Shown: positions 9,661 through 19,236, counted from the first letter of the stretch. The stretch is DNA of 64,000 nt from Rhodopirellula baltica (GCA_002901265.1 PPHI01000017.1:1-64000); one strand, 5' to 3'. The notes: a model not told the origin generated them from the letters alone. Numbers and translations: made by a program.

Positions 9661-11538
9661 ATGATGCCGAAACCATTGCTGCTTTGCAAAGCGGCGCTGT
9701 TTTTTGTCACCTTTCTTCTTTCATCTGCTCCCGCACAGGAGCGTGTGACCGAATCGCTGGATCGCGGCTTGGTCGCAGTCGCCGTCCAGGACGGTGTCTT
9801 TTTAAGCTGGCGATTACTTCGCGATGATCCCGACTCGGTCGCTTTCAACGTGTACCGTCAAATCGATGGAGACACCAAGAGATTGAATGAGGTGCCGTTG
9901 GAAACCGGCACAAATTTCACGGTTCCCCAAAGCATGGCGCCCCAAAGTACGGCCCCAGCCGACGACGTTCAGGGCGCCAAATACTTTGTCCGCGCTGTCG
10001 TCGACGGCAACGAACTCGAACCGTCGACGCCCGTTGCCGCTTGGGACAATGGCTACCATCGGATTCCGATCCAAGTCATCGAAGGCTATCGCCCGGGCGA
10101 CACGTCAATCGCGGACCTGGATGGCGACGGGCAAATGGAATTCGTCGTTCATCAAATCTCCAAGCCTCGTGACAATTCGCATGCGGGGCTGACCGGCAGT
10201 CCGATCCTGGACGCGTACGAGTGGGACGGAACACTGCTGTGGCGAATCAACTTGGGACAGAACATCCGAGAAGGCGAGCATTACACCCAGTTCATGGTCT
10301 ATGACCTGGACGGCAACGGCCAAGCGGAGGTCGTATGCAAAACGGCCGACGGCACTGTCGATGGCAAGGGCAACACGATTGGCGATGCCACGAAAGATTG
10401 GCGGGTGGTCGATGAAAAATCAAAGTCTTTTGGCCGTGTCTTGTCGGGCCCCGAATTCCTAACCGTCTTCTCGGGAGCAACTGGGGAGGCCCTCTCGACG
10501 GTCGACTATCTTCCCGGGCGAGACCCGATTGACGGTTGGGGAGGAATCGGCGGCAATGGTGGAAACGATGACTATGGCAACCGCTGTGACCGATTCTTGG
10601 CCTGCGTCGCCTATCTAGACGGGCACCTGCCCAGCGTGGTGATGTGCCGCGGCGTCTACGGACGGATTGTGATGGCCGCATGGGACTGGCGCGAGGGCAC
10701 GCTTTCGCAGCGCTGGGTATTTGATTCAGGAATCAGCTACCGTCCCTTTTCAGATGCATCGACGTTCTCTGGGATGGGCGGACATTCGCTGTCCGTCGCC
10801 GACGTGGACGAAGACGGCAAAGATGAAATCGTTTACCAAGCGATGGTCGTCGACGATGACGGCAAAGGTTTGTATTCATCCGGTTTGCGCCACGGTGATG
10901 CGATGCACCTAAGTGACCTAGATCCAAACCGCCCCGGCCTGGAAGTCTTCACCGTCCAAGAGAACGAAGAATCAACGAAACGATTCGGGACACCGGGGGC
11001 GGCCATGCGAGACGCTCGCACCGGCGAGATTTTATGGAGCCACAGCCCTGGAATTGACGTCGGCAGCGGCTTGGCAGCAGACATCGATCCGAGGCATCCC
11101 GGATGCGAAGCTTGGGGCGGACCGGGAGGACTGCGGACGGTGACGGGTGAAGTGATCGGCAAATCGCCCCGGACGAGCAGCTGGGCGATTTGGTGGGACG
11201 GCGACTTGCTTCGAGAGTTGGTTGGATTTTCGCGAGTGACGAAATGGGACTGGGAATCACAACGCGAAAACGTGATCTTTGACACCCACAGTCGCGGTGC
11301 ACCACGCGGCCCAAACCTGCTGGGCGACATCATCGGCGATTGGCGGGAAGAGCTGGTAATGTCGTCGCCAGATGGAGCGGAATTGCGAGTCTTCACAACC
11401 AGCATTCCGACCGAACATCGCCTCGTCACGCTACTTCAAGATTGCCAGTATCGACTGGCATTGGTCTGGCAAAACGTCGTCTACAACAAGCCGCCACACC
11501 CCAGTTTTTTCCTGGGGCATGGCATGCAAACCAAATAG
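9661..11538 (+). CDS. Rhamnogalacturonan lyase, polysaccharide lyase family 11
   Basis: A 625-residue secreted enzyme of PL11 (YesW/YesX type), which cleaves the rhamnogalacturonan I backbone of pectin by beta-elimination. A signal peptide covers about residues 1-25 (LLLCKAALFFVTFLLSSAPAQ). The catalytic propeller shows the family's repeated calcium-binding loops: DLDGDGQMEFV, DLDGNGQAEVV, DVDEDGKDEIV and DLDPNRPGLEV. Other marks are KTADGTVDG, FSGATGEAL, GGNGGNDDYGNRCDRFLA, MCRGVYGR and GMGGHSLSVADV. ATG at 9661 is preferred to the TTG at 9646. It fits the polysaccharide-degrading lifestyle of these bacteria. It converges on an exported nucleoside hydrolase, with a shared hairpin between them. 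Confidence 0.92.
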   Translation: MMPKPLLLCKAALFFVTFLLSSAPAQERVTESLDRGLVAVAVQDGVFLSWRLLRDDPDSVAFNVYRQIDGDTKRLNEVPLETGTNFTVPQSMAPQSTAPADDVQGAKYFVRAVVDGNELEPSTPVAAWDNGYHRIPIQVIEGYRPGDTSIADLDGDGQMEFVVHQISKPRDNSHAGLTGSPILDAYEWDGTLLWRINLGQNIREGEHYTQFMVYDLDGNGQAEVVCKTADGTVDGKGNTIGDATKDWRVVDEKSKSFGRVLSGPEFLTVFSGATGEALSTVDYLPGRDPIDGWGGIGGNGGNDDYGNRCDRFLACVAYLDGHLPSVVMCRGVYGRIVMAAWDWREGTLSQRWVFDSGISYRPFSDASTFSGMGGHSLSVADVDEDGKDEIVYQAMVVDDDGKGLYSSGLRHGDAMHLSDLDPNRPGLEVFTVQENEESTKRFGTPGAAMRDARTGEILWSHSPGIDVGSGLAADIDPRHPGCEAWGGPGGLRTVTGEVIGKSPRTSSWAIWWDGDLLRELVGFSRVTKWDWESQRENVIFDTHSRGAPRGPNLLGDIIGDWREELVMSSPDGAELRVFTTSIPTEHRLVTLLQDCQYRLALVWQNVVYNKPPHPSFFLGHGMQTK

Positions 11539-11556
11539 TCGCGGCCGTCGACTTTT

Positions 11557-11586
11557 CCGGCTCATTCGGCTGGTTTAATGAGCCGG
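11557..11586. terminator. Shared hairpin between convergent genes
   Basis: CCGGCTCATT at 11557-11566 and its exact complement at 11577-11586 form a ten-base stem with a ten-base loop. It lies just after the lyase stop and includes the stop codon of the convergent nucleoside hydrolase, so it probably terminates transcription in both directions. Confidence 0.6.
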
Positions 11587-12630
11587 TTCGCTGGAGAGAA
11601 GCACAAGAGCTTCCGTCACTCGCGGTTTCACTTCGTCGCGCAGGATGAAGTAACGATCACGCCCATTGGTGTCAGCCTCAAACGTGGTCAGCCCATCCGC
11701 CTGAACAGTGACGTGCCCAGGAGTGGAAAGGTTGAAATATCCGTGGTTCGGGCGAACCGCCTGCAGCACTGCGGTCAGATCCCATGTGGGTCGGTCGTGT
11801 GGTGGCGGATTGTAAAGCACATACGCTTCGGCGACCGGATGATGTGCGACATAGTCGTAATCTTGTTCGATGCTACGGTGCGGGTAGCGAAGATTTAATC
11901 CAATTTCAAAACCGCTCCAGACAATTTCAGTTGGCCAGTGTTCCGCCAGATGCTTGGCGCTGTCCAAGTCTTTGACAACGTTGTATTCCTTGTGGTCGTA
12001 CAACTCGCCTTTATCGTTGGGGATTTTGGTAAACGCGCCCGCCATCACTGACAGTAAACGCACCTTTTGCTTGACCAGTGCGACACCGTCAAGTTTGCTG
12101 ATCTCGTCTGCCGGAGAACGCAACAAATCGGCCAAGTTGGTGGAGAAGCCGACTTGCGCGATCACGATGCTATTGTCATCAGCCGCGGCCAACGTGGACC
12201 GCAACACTTCGACGGCTGACGGGGCGTCTTTGCCGCTGGTCAAGTCATGCGGATAACGTGGCTTGCCGTCGTCCTGTTGGGCAGCCAGCACGTTGTAACG
12301 ACCGGCTTCCGGAGTCACGTTGCTATGACAGACACCGATCGGTATCTCGCCACGCCCATAGAAGGTATTGACGCAGTCGGTGAACGCCGCGGCAAGCTCG
12401 TGATCCTTGGTGATCGTGACCGCCAACAACTCACATTCGCCACGTGATTGAAGCGCATGGATCATCGCCAACGCCATGACATCATCACAATCGTTTCCGA
12501 TGTCGGTGTCAAAAATCAGTTGGACGGGCTTGTCGGCTGAATTTTCGGCGGCGGTCGAAACCGAAGCAAAGAGGCAACAGGCGCCGAGAAGACCGCCTGT
12601 CATCAGTCGGTACAGCGGATTGGTTCGCAC
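11575..12630 (-). CDS. Exported nucleoside hydrolase-like protein
   Basis: Related to inosine-uridine nucleoside hydrolases, which cut the N-glycosidic bond of ribonucleosides. After a signal peptide (about 30 residues, YRLMTGGLLGACCLFASVSTA) the protein begins LIFDTDIGNDCDDVMALAMI. The usual calcium/ribose motif is DxDPGxDD; here Pro is replaced by Ile and spacing is altered, so the substrate may differ. TDCVNTFYG and VAEAYVLYNPP are also seen. The frame is open to 12717; GTG at 12630, just before the signal peptide, is my choice, with ATG at 12603 as the alternative. Its periplasmic placement separates it from the cytosolic relative at 34512. Confidence 0.75.
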   Translation of the reverse strand: MRTNPLYRLMTGGLLGACCLFASVSTAAENSADKPVQLIFDTDIGNDCDDVMALAMIHALQSRGECELLAVTITKDHELAAAFTDCVNTFYGRGEIPIGVCHSNVTPEAGRYNVLAAQQDDGKPRYPHDLTSGKDAPSAVEVLRSTLAAADDNSIVIAQVGFSTNLADLLRSPADEISKLDGVALVKQKVRLLSVMAGAFTKIPNDKGELYDHKEYNVVKDLDSAKHLAEHWPTEIVWSGFEIGLNLRYPHRSIEQDYDYVAHHPVAEAYVLYNPPPHDRPTWDLTAVLQAVRPNHGYFNLSTPGHVTVQADGLTTFEADTNGRDRYFILRDEVKPRVTEALVLLSSEPAH

Positions 12631-12763
12631 GATGGAGATCCGGGGTGGAGGGAATTGGGGAGGGCAAGTCCACCAGTCTATTGGACTCCTCCAGCCAATT
12701 CCACTAAACCACGCCAACGCGTGTGATCAATCCCATCGCCACGCATCCTGGGCATTCCCAGTG

Positions 12764-13828
12764 CTAGGCAACAACCGTCGCCTCAATCGTCGCGATTAAC
12801 TCGTCGATCTGTTCTTGCTGAGTCGCAAAGGAAGTGACAAAACGATACAGCCCGTCGCCCTTTTGCAACTTTGACGCGAACTCGGCTGGCACCGGCCAAG
12901 GATAGAACTTGGCACCTTGGTCATGCAGTTTCTTGGCCAGCACTTTAGGCATCGTGACGAACAGTTCATTGGACTGGCACTTCCACGCGATCCGCAGTTC
13001 TTCGAAGTGATCGAGCCGCCTCGCCAATTCGTCCGACATCGCGTTGGAATGTTTAGCCAACGAGATCCACAGATCATTGTCTAAGTAGGCGTGGAACTGG
13101 GCGGCAATAAAACGTGTCTTCGAAAACAGCTGGGCAGCACGCTTGCGGATAAACGGAAGCTGTTTTGCGCGAGCGGGGTCCATGAACACGATCGCTTCGG
13201 CGCACCAGCAGCCGTTCTTCGTCCCGCCGAACGACAAGATATCGACGCCCGCTTTCCAAGTCATTTCGGCTGGCGAAACGCCCAGGCGAACCATCGCGTT
13301 TGCAAAGCGTGCACCATCCATATGCAGCGGCAAACCGAACGCATGTGTCAGATCGGAAATTTCCTTCAGTTCGTCGCACGAATAAACAGTGCCAACTTCG
13401 GTCGCTTGCGTCAGGCTGACCGCCATCGGTTGGCCGTGGTGAACAAAGCCCGGGTCGAAACGCTCCAAACCTTCTCGCAGATGTTCCGGATCGAGCTTTC
13501 CGTAAGCGCCATCGATCGGGGCGAGGCGGGCACCCGACGTAAAGAATTCTGGTGCGCCACATTCGTCTTCGATCATGTGCGCTTCGCGATGGCACAAGAC
13601 AAACCCACCGGGGCGATTAAACGCTGACATGGCCAACGAATTGGCGGCCGTCCCCGTACCGACGAAAAAGACAGCGACTTCGCGTTCGAAAAGGTCGTTG
13701 AATCGAGCTTCCAACTGCTTGTCCAAGGGGCTTTCACCATAGGCGGGTGAGAAACCTTCGGAGTGGCGGCGAAGTGATTCGGCGATTTCATCAGCCGCGC
13801 CAGCCCAGTTGTCACTTGCGAAAATCAT
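12764..13828 (-). CDS. ltaE: Low-specificity threonine aldolase
   Basis: A 354-residue PLP enzyme of fold type I that splits L-threonine (or allo-threonine) into glycine and acetaldehyde. It starts with the family-typical FASDNWAGA; the upstream frame to 13885 has no matching homologous sequence. Visible sites are VGTGTAANSLAM (cofactor phosphate), HREAHMIEDECGAPEFF, SLTQATEVGTVYS, LHMDGARFANA (PLP ring Asp) and SFGGTKNG, whose Lys forms the Schiff base. Length and motif order are normal. No operon partner is evident; a short open frame of doubtful reality overlaps its start. Confidence 0.9.
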   Translation of the reverse strand: MIFASDNWAGAADEIAESLRRHSEGFSPAYGESPLDKQLEARFNDLFEREVAVFFVGTGTAANSLAMSAFNRPGGFVLCHREAHMIEDECGAPEFFTSGARLAPIDGAYGKLDPEHLREGLERFDPGFVHHGQPMAVSLTQATEVGTVYSCDELKEISDLTHAFGLPLHMDGARFANAMVRLGVSPAEMTWKAGVDILSFGGTKNGCWCAEAIVFMDPARAKQLPFIRKRAAQLFSKTRFIAAQFHAYLDNDLWISLAKHSNAMSDELARRLDHFEELRIAWKCQSNELFVTMPKVLAKKLHDQGAKFYPWPVPAEFASKLQKGDGLYRFVTSFATQQEQIDELIATIEATVVA

Positions 13829-14105
13829 AGTCGGTCTCTGAAGCAAAAGATCGTTGATTGGATCCAACTCGGATCGCGTGTTCACCGTTCGGTTCAGCGG
13901 AATCTATCGCCTGACTGAATCGCTTGATAGCCGCAGCGTCAGCCACCTCGCACAACGGCATCATGCTCGCATTCAGTCCGCGTTCGATGTCGTCTAGGTG
14001 CGCTTTAAGTCTGCAAACGAATCCCGAATCACCAACTGCGCCGCACTCGCATTGTGTCCAAAATCCGTCACAATGGTTGCCACGACAGATGCTGGCGATC
14101 GCCAA
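13812..14105 (-). CDS. Doubtful small cysteine-containing protein
   Basis: A 97-residue frame with TTG start that overlaps the first codons of the threonine aldolase gene by 17 bases. It has four Cys near the N-terminus (HCDGFWTQCECG and VCRLK) followed by a helical, charged segment. I do not recognise it, and no ribosome-binding site is evident. It is the only plausible coding content in the interval between ltaE (13828) and hemL (14222); the rest of that interval shows nothing identifiable. It could equally be chance. Confidence 0.25.
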   Translation of the reverse strand: MAIASICRGNHCDGFWTQCECGAVGDSGFVCRLKAHLDDIERGLNASMMPLCEVADAAAIKRFSQAIDSAEPNGEHAIRVGSNQRSFASETDYDFRK

Positions 14106-14221
14106 ATGGCCTCATTGCCAGCCAAACGTCTTGTCGAGGTGCATCGGCGCCCCTCCCCATAGTCGGCGGGGGGCATGCGCTCGACGAACTTGCATCACAC
14201 ATTGAAGGACAGAGTAATCGG

Positions 14222-15522
14222 ATGGCGAACGTCGAAGTGGGCGCGGGAGCGAAAAGTGTAGCGGCATTTGAGCGGGCTCGCAGCTCATGCCCGGCGGGGT
14301 CAACAGCCCCGCGCGAGCGTTTGGTGCGGTCGGCGGAACGCCACTGTTTATCGATCGCGCCGATGGTCCTTATCTGTATGACATCGATGGTCGCCGATAC
14401 ATCGATTACATCGGATCCTGGGGCCCGATGATCTTAGGTCACCGCCATCCGGCCGTCGTCCAAGCGATCGAAGCCGCCATCGCAAAAGGCACCAGTTTCG
14501 GAGCACCGACCGAGGCCGAGTCGCAACTCGCCGAACAGATCATTGACGCGGTGCCGAGCATCGAAAAAGTTCGACTGGTCAACAGCGGAACCGAAGCGAC
14601 CATGAGTGCGATCCGCGTGGCACGTGGGGCAACAGGCCGAAACAAAGTCATCAAGTTCGCCGGCAACTACCACGGACACGTCGACAGTTTGCTTGTTGCC
14701 GCCGGAAGCGCCGCGGCAACCCTGGGCGTCCCCGACTCTCCTGGTGTAACTCCCGGCGCCGGTCAAGACACGATCGTTCTGAACTACAACGATGTCGACG
14801 GCGTGAAGAACGCATTCGCACAGCATCCTGGCGAAATCGCCGCCGTGATCTTGGAACCACTCGTCGGGAACATGGGATGCGTCCCCGCGACAATGGAATT
14901 CCTGAACACGCTGCGAGCGGAAACGTTGGCCGGTGGTGCGATCTTGATCTTTGATGAAGTGATGACAGGGTTCCGCTTGGCATACGGCGGTGCACAGGAA
15001 CGTTTCGGCGTTGTCCCCGACATGACCACGCTCGGCAAAATTGTCGGCGGTGGGATGCCGCTTGGCGCCTACGGCGGTCGTGCTGACATCATGGACAACG
15101 TCTTACCGGCCGGAAAGGTCTTCCAGGCTGGAACGCTGAGCGGAAACCCAGTGGCGGTTGCGGCCGGCAGCGCGACGTTGAAAGTCCTTGAAGAAGACCC
15201 GCCGTACGAACAGCTTGATGAATTGGGCGAACGCCTGGCCAATGGGATGGCGACTGCCGCCGAAAAGCACGGCGTGACTCACCAGGTTCAGCAGGTCGGC
15301 AGCATGATGACGCTGTTCTTCAACGGCCAACCGGTGACCAATTGGCCCGAAGCGGACCGCAGCGATCGCGAGATGTTTGGGCGATACTTCTGGGGGTTGA
15401 TTGAGCGCGGAATCTATATGCCGTGCAGCCAGTTCGAAGCGTTGTTCTTTAGCCGCATGCATACCGAGGCGATGATCGACGAAACGATCGACGCGATTGA
15501 CGGCGTGCTCGCCGCGATCTAA
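14222..15522 (+). CDS. hemL: Glutamate-1-semialdehyde 2,1-aminomutase, N-terminal frame broken
   Basis: HemL converts glutamate-1-semialdehyde to 5-aminolevulinate, the first committed tetrapyrrole precursor. The main frame begins at ATG 14287 (411 residues) and shows PGGVNSPARAFGAVGG, the PLP sites NSGTEATMSA, GNYHGHVD, FDEVMTGFR and the Schiff-base Lys in TLGKIVGGGMPLG. The usual N-terminal helix is missing from that frame but present in another one upstream: ATG 14222 reads MANVEVGAGAKSVAAFERARS. One extra base near 14283 would join the two as FERARSLMPGGVNSP and give 433 residues, the normal size. As annotated, translation from 14287 would lack about 22 residues. A rho-independent terminator follows. 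Confidence 0.92.
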
Positions 15523-15539
15523 CCAAGGATGCTCAACAA

Positions 15540-15572
15540 AAATCGTCCGTCATCAAACATGACGGGCGATTT
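15540..15572 (+). terminator. Terminator after hemL
   Basis: AAATCGTCCGTCAT at 15540-15553 pairs with ATGACGGGCGATTT at 15559-15572 (one G-T pair) around a five-base loop, with A-rich and T-rich flanks. It lies between hemL and the convergent DUF1573 gene and can serve both. Confidence 0.8.
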
Positions 15573-15605
15573 CATTTGATCGTTTACTTCAGAGAATTGC
15601 GAGTG

Positions 15606-16604
15606 TTACTGCTCGCGGACGTCGGCGGTCAAAACCGCTTTCGCAGTGACCGACTGTTCGCCGCCGGTGGTGATTTCGACGGTCGACTTGGTTGGACCAT
15701 TCGCATCAGTCGCGGTAAAAGTCGCCTCGATCAAGTGCACTCGCTTTGCCACCGCGCTTTCGGGAAACGAAACGTCCCAACCTTCGCAGGTGATCGAAGC
15801 GATCGTGAAATCACTGTTGCCTTTGACAACCAATCGTTTGGTGATCTGCTCGCCAGGTTTGACGCTGCCAAACGCGATCGCTTGTGGCGAAATGCTAAGC
15901 GGGCTTTCGATGTTCCCAGAGACTTTCAAAGGAACGTTGGGCCGCTTGTTGTCGTTGGTGACAACAATGATTTCGTCCCGAAATGCGCCGGTTGGGGCGT
16001 CTTCACGTACGGCGACGGTGATTTCGTAATTGATCCGCGAGTTCGTGCGGCTGACAAGCTTCGATGTCGGAACCAACCACGGCACGTTACTACGAACGTC
16101 CATGATTTTCCAATCCGATCGCCCGGCGTACATGATCGACGAGGTCTTCGAAGCGGATTCGCCTTGGCTGACAGATCCGAAATCGATCGAACCGGGGTGG
16201 AACACCATGTCACTGCGGATGTATCCGTCGACTCGCAGACGAACTTCACTATAAAACGGCTCGTCGACGACAACGGTCAGCGTTGCGCCCTTGGTTCCCC
16301 GAAAGGTATCAGTGTTGAAACGCGCCAGGATCGATCCGGTTTGTCCAGGCTGGATATACTCGGTTTCAATGATCGGTGTCGTGCAGCCACAGCTCCGACG
16401 AACCGTTCGCAGGTGCATCGGCTTGCTGTAGGGATTGTGTACCGGGAACCGAAATTCGGTTTTGGCGGCGACGGCGACTGTCCCAAAGTCATGGGTTTTC
16501 ACGGGGAACGCGTTGTCGGGCCAGTCCGCCCAACCTTCCGTCGCGCCAGCGGCGAGCAAGCAGAAGGTAAAGGCAAAGGTCGCGACGAATTTCGCGCGTG
16601 ACAT
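15606..16604 (-). CDS. DUF1573 exported protein
   Basis: A 332-residue exported protein with at least two Ig-like DUF1573 modules. The signal peptide covers about residues 1-26 (FVATFAFTFCLLAAGATEGWA). The first module carries HDFGTVAVAAKTEFRFPVHN and the diagnostic RRSCGCTTP; a second repeats the pattern at SIDFGSVSQGESA, and a third begins at AIAFGSVKPGEQI. The family is abundant in Planctomycetes and Bacteroidetes and is periplasmic or surface located; its role is unknown. A long open frame on the opposite strand over the same bases has no recognisable protein features. Confidence 0.85.
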   Translation of the reverse strand: MSRAKFVATFAFTFCLLAAGATEGWADWPDNAFPVKTHDFGTVAVAAKTEFRFPVHNPYSKPMHLRTVRRSCGCTTPIIETEYIQPGQTGSILARFNTDTFRGTKGATLTVVVDEPFYSEVRLRVDGYIRSDMVFHPGSIDFGSVSQGESASKTSSIMYAGRSDWKIMDVRSNVPWLVPTSKLVSRTNSRINYEITVAVREDAPTGAFRDEIIVVTNDNKRPNVPLKVSGNIESPLSISPQAIAFGSVKPGEQITKRLVVKGNSDFTIASITCEGWDVSFPESAVAKRVHLIEATFTATDANGPTKSTVEITTGGEQSVTAKAVLTADVREQ

Positions 16605-17064
16605 GTTCGTTCCCCCGGTAAGCGTTCTGTGTGATTCAGTTCATCTGTGGTCCAATCAACCACGCGCGAATTCCGCGACATGCGTTCCCCGCTTGAGGGA
16701 ACGTAGGTCAAAAAATGCAACCGGGGTAACTTTTCGGCAACATCCGAGCACCTAACGCAACCCCGTCAGGGATAGAATAGGTCTGCATGCAACTGGCAGA
16801 ATCGATACAAATCGAATCATTACGAATCGAAGTGGTTCGAGCAAGCCAATCGGCGAACGGCAAACACTTTTTCCACAAGTTCAAGCAGCGCATCGCCGCG
16901 AGGTGTGATCAATGCGTCAACATTGACGACAGAAGCAGTCGACAAACGCACCCATAAGATCCACCATCGCACGTAAACGCGCGGCAGCGTGTAGCGGTTG
17001 TCGTGCCGCGAACCTTGCTGTTGCCAACAGAATCCGAATGACCGCTCCTTTTTACGGACCGCAT
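16605..17064. other. Intergenic region, one hairpin, otherwise featureless
   Basis: About 460 bases between the divergent DUF1573 and sulfatase genes. The only structure I see is an inverted repeat CGCGGCA / TGCCGCG at 16980-16986 and 17004-17010, 55 bases before the sulfatase start, which could be part of its leader. No convincing gene or RNA was recognised. Confidence 0.4.
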
Positions 17065-18465
17065 ATGAATCGCGCTGCTCCCGCCACGATGAACCAGCTC
17101 AAGTACTTGTTGGCCATCACCGCCTTGGCGATCACGACGTCATTTGTCCAGGCCCATGTGGCGACCGCTCAAGCCCCACCAAACAGCCCGAATATCGTCT
17201 TGATCCTGTCTGACGACATCGGGGTCGAGTGCCTTGGGTGCTATGGCAGCGAGCAATATGACACGCCAAACCTCGACCGCCTGGCCGCATCGGGAATGCG
17301 ATTCGAAAATGCGCATGCCCAGCCGATCTGCACCCCTTCTCGCGTGCAGTTGATGACGGGAATTTACAACAACGAGAACTACCTGAGATTTGGTGTTCTC
17401 GATCCCGCATCGACCACCTTTGCAAACGAGCTTCGTGGATCCGGATACGCCACAGCGATCGCCGGAAAATGGCAACTGTCTGGCGGCTTCGACGGGCCGA
17501 GGCGATTTGGATTCGACCATTATTGCTTGTGGCAATTGACTCGACGCCCAAGTCGCTATCCCAACCCTGGACTGGAAATCGATGGCATCGAACGGGATTT
17601 CAAGAATGGCGAGTTCGGGCCCGACATTGTGTCCCAATATCTTGTCGACTTCATCGAAAAGCAGACAAACGATAAACCAGACCAACCATTCCTCGTTTAC
17701 TACCCCATGATGATGCCACACTGGCCATTCGTGCCGACGCCGGATCATCCGGACTGGGATCCAGAGATGTGGAAGGACGCCAAAAACGAACCAGGTGGAT
17801 TTAAGGGGCCAAAGTATTGGGACGCGATGGTCCGCTACACGGACAAAATGGTCGGCAAACTGCTCGACAGTTTGGAAAAAAATGGTGTCGCTGATTCGAC
17901 GCTGGTAATTTGGACGGGTGACAACGGCACCTATCAAAGCGTAACGTCACAGTGGCACGGCGAAGATTATGTGGGTGGCAAAGGCAAAACGACGGACAAT
18001 GGAACGCACGTCGGCTTGATCGCCCGCTGGCCCGGCGTGATAGAAGCGGACTGCGTTTCGGAATCGCTCGTCGATTTTTCGGACCTCTATCCCACGCTGC
18101 TCGATGCCGCTGGTGTCGCGCCGTCGAATCCGGCATTGCTGTCGGGAAAGAGCCTCCTGCCGGCATTCCACGGAAATCCTGAAAAACGCGGTAAGGATTA
18201 CATCTATTGCTGGTATGAACGGGATGGGATCCGGGATGGTGCCAGCGAGCATGTTCGAACGGACCGCTACAAACTTTATTCCGACGCGCGTTTTTATGAC
18301 ACGAAGTCAGATTTGTTGGAGCAAAACCGATTGGACGGCACCGAACTGGATGAAGAAGTGGAGAAGATCCGTCAGACTCTCCAAAAAGCGCTCAAACACC
18401 ATCGCCAGAAGACACTGTTTTATGACGAGCCACTCGCCAGACGACGCTCGCAGGTTTCCCGGTAG
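17065..18465 (+). CDS. Sulfatase, formylglycine type
   Basis: A secreted arylsulfatase-family enzyme that would hydrolyse sulfate esters, in this phylum usually from algal polysaccharides. The N-terminus of the mature enzyme has NIVLILSDDIGVECLGCYG, with the metal-binding Asp pair. The activation motif CTPSR follows at PICTPSRVQLMTG; its Cys is converted to formylglycine. Further metal or active-site motifs are GKWQLSGG, YPMMMPHWPF and WTGDNGT. A signal peptide follows ATG 17089 (MNQLKYLLAITALAITTSF); ATG 17065 adds eight residues, and I give that start tentatively. The substrate cannot be told from sequence. An anaerobic-type or Cys-type maturase is not in the window. Confidence 0.9.
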   Translation: MNRAAPATMNQLKYLLAITALAITTSFVQAHVATAQAPPNSPNIVLILSDDIGVECLGCYGSEQYDTPNLDRLAASGMRFENAHAQPICTPSRVQLMTGIYNNENYLRFGVLDPASTTFANELRGSGYATAIAGKWQLSGGFDGPRRFGFDHYCLWQLTRRPSRYPNPGLEIDGIERDFKNGEFGPDIVSQYLVDFIEKQTNDKPDQPFLVYYPMMMPHWPFVPTPDHPDWDPEMWKDAKNEPGGFKGPKYWDAMVRYTDKMVGKLLDSLEKNGVADSTLVIWTGDNGTYQSVTSQWHGEDYVGGKGKTTDNGTHVGLIARWPGVIEADCVSESLVDFSDLYPTLLDAAGVAPSNPALLSGKSLLPAFHGNPEKRGKDYIYCWYERDGIRDGASEHVRTDRYKLYSDARFYDTKSDLLEQNRLDGTELDEEVEKIRQTLQKALKHHRQKTLFYDEPLARRRSQVSR

Positions 18466-18489
18466 TTGGGTAACACTTGATTGTCATCT

Positions 18490-18527
18490 TGGTCCCGCTT
18501 TGCATTGTCCTCCTGGTCCCGCTCTGC
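18490..18527 (+). repeat. Short 24-base direct repeat before the sigma factor gene
   Basis: TGGTCCCGCTTTGC (18490-18503) recurs as TGGTCCCGCTCTGC (18514-18527), a two-copy repeat of period 24 between the sulfatase stop and the sigma factor start. It might be an intergenic repeat element or a paired operator for the downstream pair. Confidence 0.4.
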
Positions 18528-18564
18528 AGGGAGGTCGATTGACTCGGGGTTGTGGGGAAATCCG

Positions 18565-19236
18565 ATGATTCGTCATGATATTGCAATGGAAGAACGCCCC
18601 ACAGATGAACACGATCTGCAGCAATTCGGCGATGCCCTCGAAAGGGTGCGATCGGGGGATGACGACGCGATCACGGTGCTTTGGAACCGTTACTTTCACC
18701 GACTCGTGCGTCTCGCAGCGACTCGCTTGCCGGCAAACTTAAAACGGACCGGCGACGAAGAAGACGTCGCACTTTCGGCATTCAACAGTTTTATTGCCGG
18801 AGTGCGTCGTGATCAGTTTCCAGACCTCAGCGGACCAGACAACTTGTGGGGGCTGTTGATCACGTTGACCGGTCGCAAAGTCAACGCCCACCTGCGACAT
18901 CAAACGCGACAGAAACGCGGCGGCGGCGCGGTACGCGGGGAGTCGGTGTTTATTGATCCAGACCAACAAGACCGAAACGCCGGCATCGGCGCGATCGCGG
19001 GAGACCAAGACACCGCTGATCTGTCGGTCGAACTCGAAGAAGCTTGCAACTCACTGCTCGACCAATTGCCCGATGACCAATTGCGGCAGATCGCCGTCAT
19101 GCGGATGGACGGTTTCTTGGTGGATGAAATCGCCGAACGAATGGAATTAAGTAAACGTGCGACGGAACGTCGACTGCAACTGATTCGGCGGATCTGGACC
19201 GAGGCGGCTCAGGCCTTCAACGATTTGAGCACATGA
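18565..19236 (+). CDS. ECF-type RNA polymerase sigma factor
   Basis: A 223-residue sigma factor of the planctomycete ECF type that is encoded with Ser/Thr kinases. Region 2 is seen as AITVLWNRYFHRLVRLAATRL through DEEDVALSAFNSFI. A linker rich in charged residues follows, and region 4 reads LDQLPDDQLRQIAVMRMDGFLVDEIAERMELSKRATERRLQLIRRIW, with a helix-turn-helix. ATG 18565 is preceded by a GGGGAAA site; the frame open from 18481 includes the repeat above. The last codon overlaps the kinase start in ATGA, so the two are translationally coupled and the kinase probably controls sigma activity. Confidence 0.9.
   Translation: MIRHDIAMEERPTDEHDLQQFGDALERVRSGDDDAITVLWNRYFHRLVRLAATRLPANLKRTGDEEDVALSAFNSFIAGVRRDQFPDLSGPDNLWGLLITLTGRKVNAHLRHQTRQKRGGGAVRGESVFIDPDQQDRNAGIGAIAGDQDTADLSVELEEACNSLLDQLPDDQLRQIAVMRMDGFLVDEIAERMELSKRATERRLQLIRRIWTEAAQAFNDLST

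Noticed and set aside
15576-16601. 341-residue frame on the plus strand opposite the DUF1573 gene
   Set aside because: The minus strand has a signal peptide and clear DUF1573 motifs; the plus frame has Arg/Asp-rich sequence with no domain, and it also starts in the hemL terminator region.
16780-16860. Possible tRNA, from a GGTTCGA-like T-loop sequence
   Set aside because: No matching acceptor stem, anticodon arm or CCA end could be paired around it.
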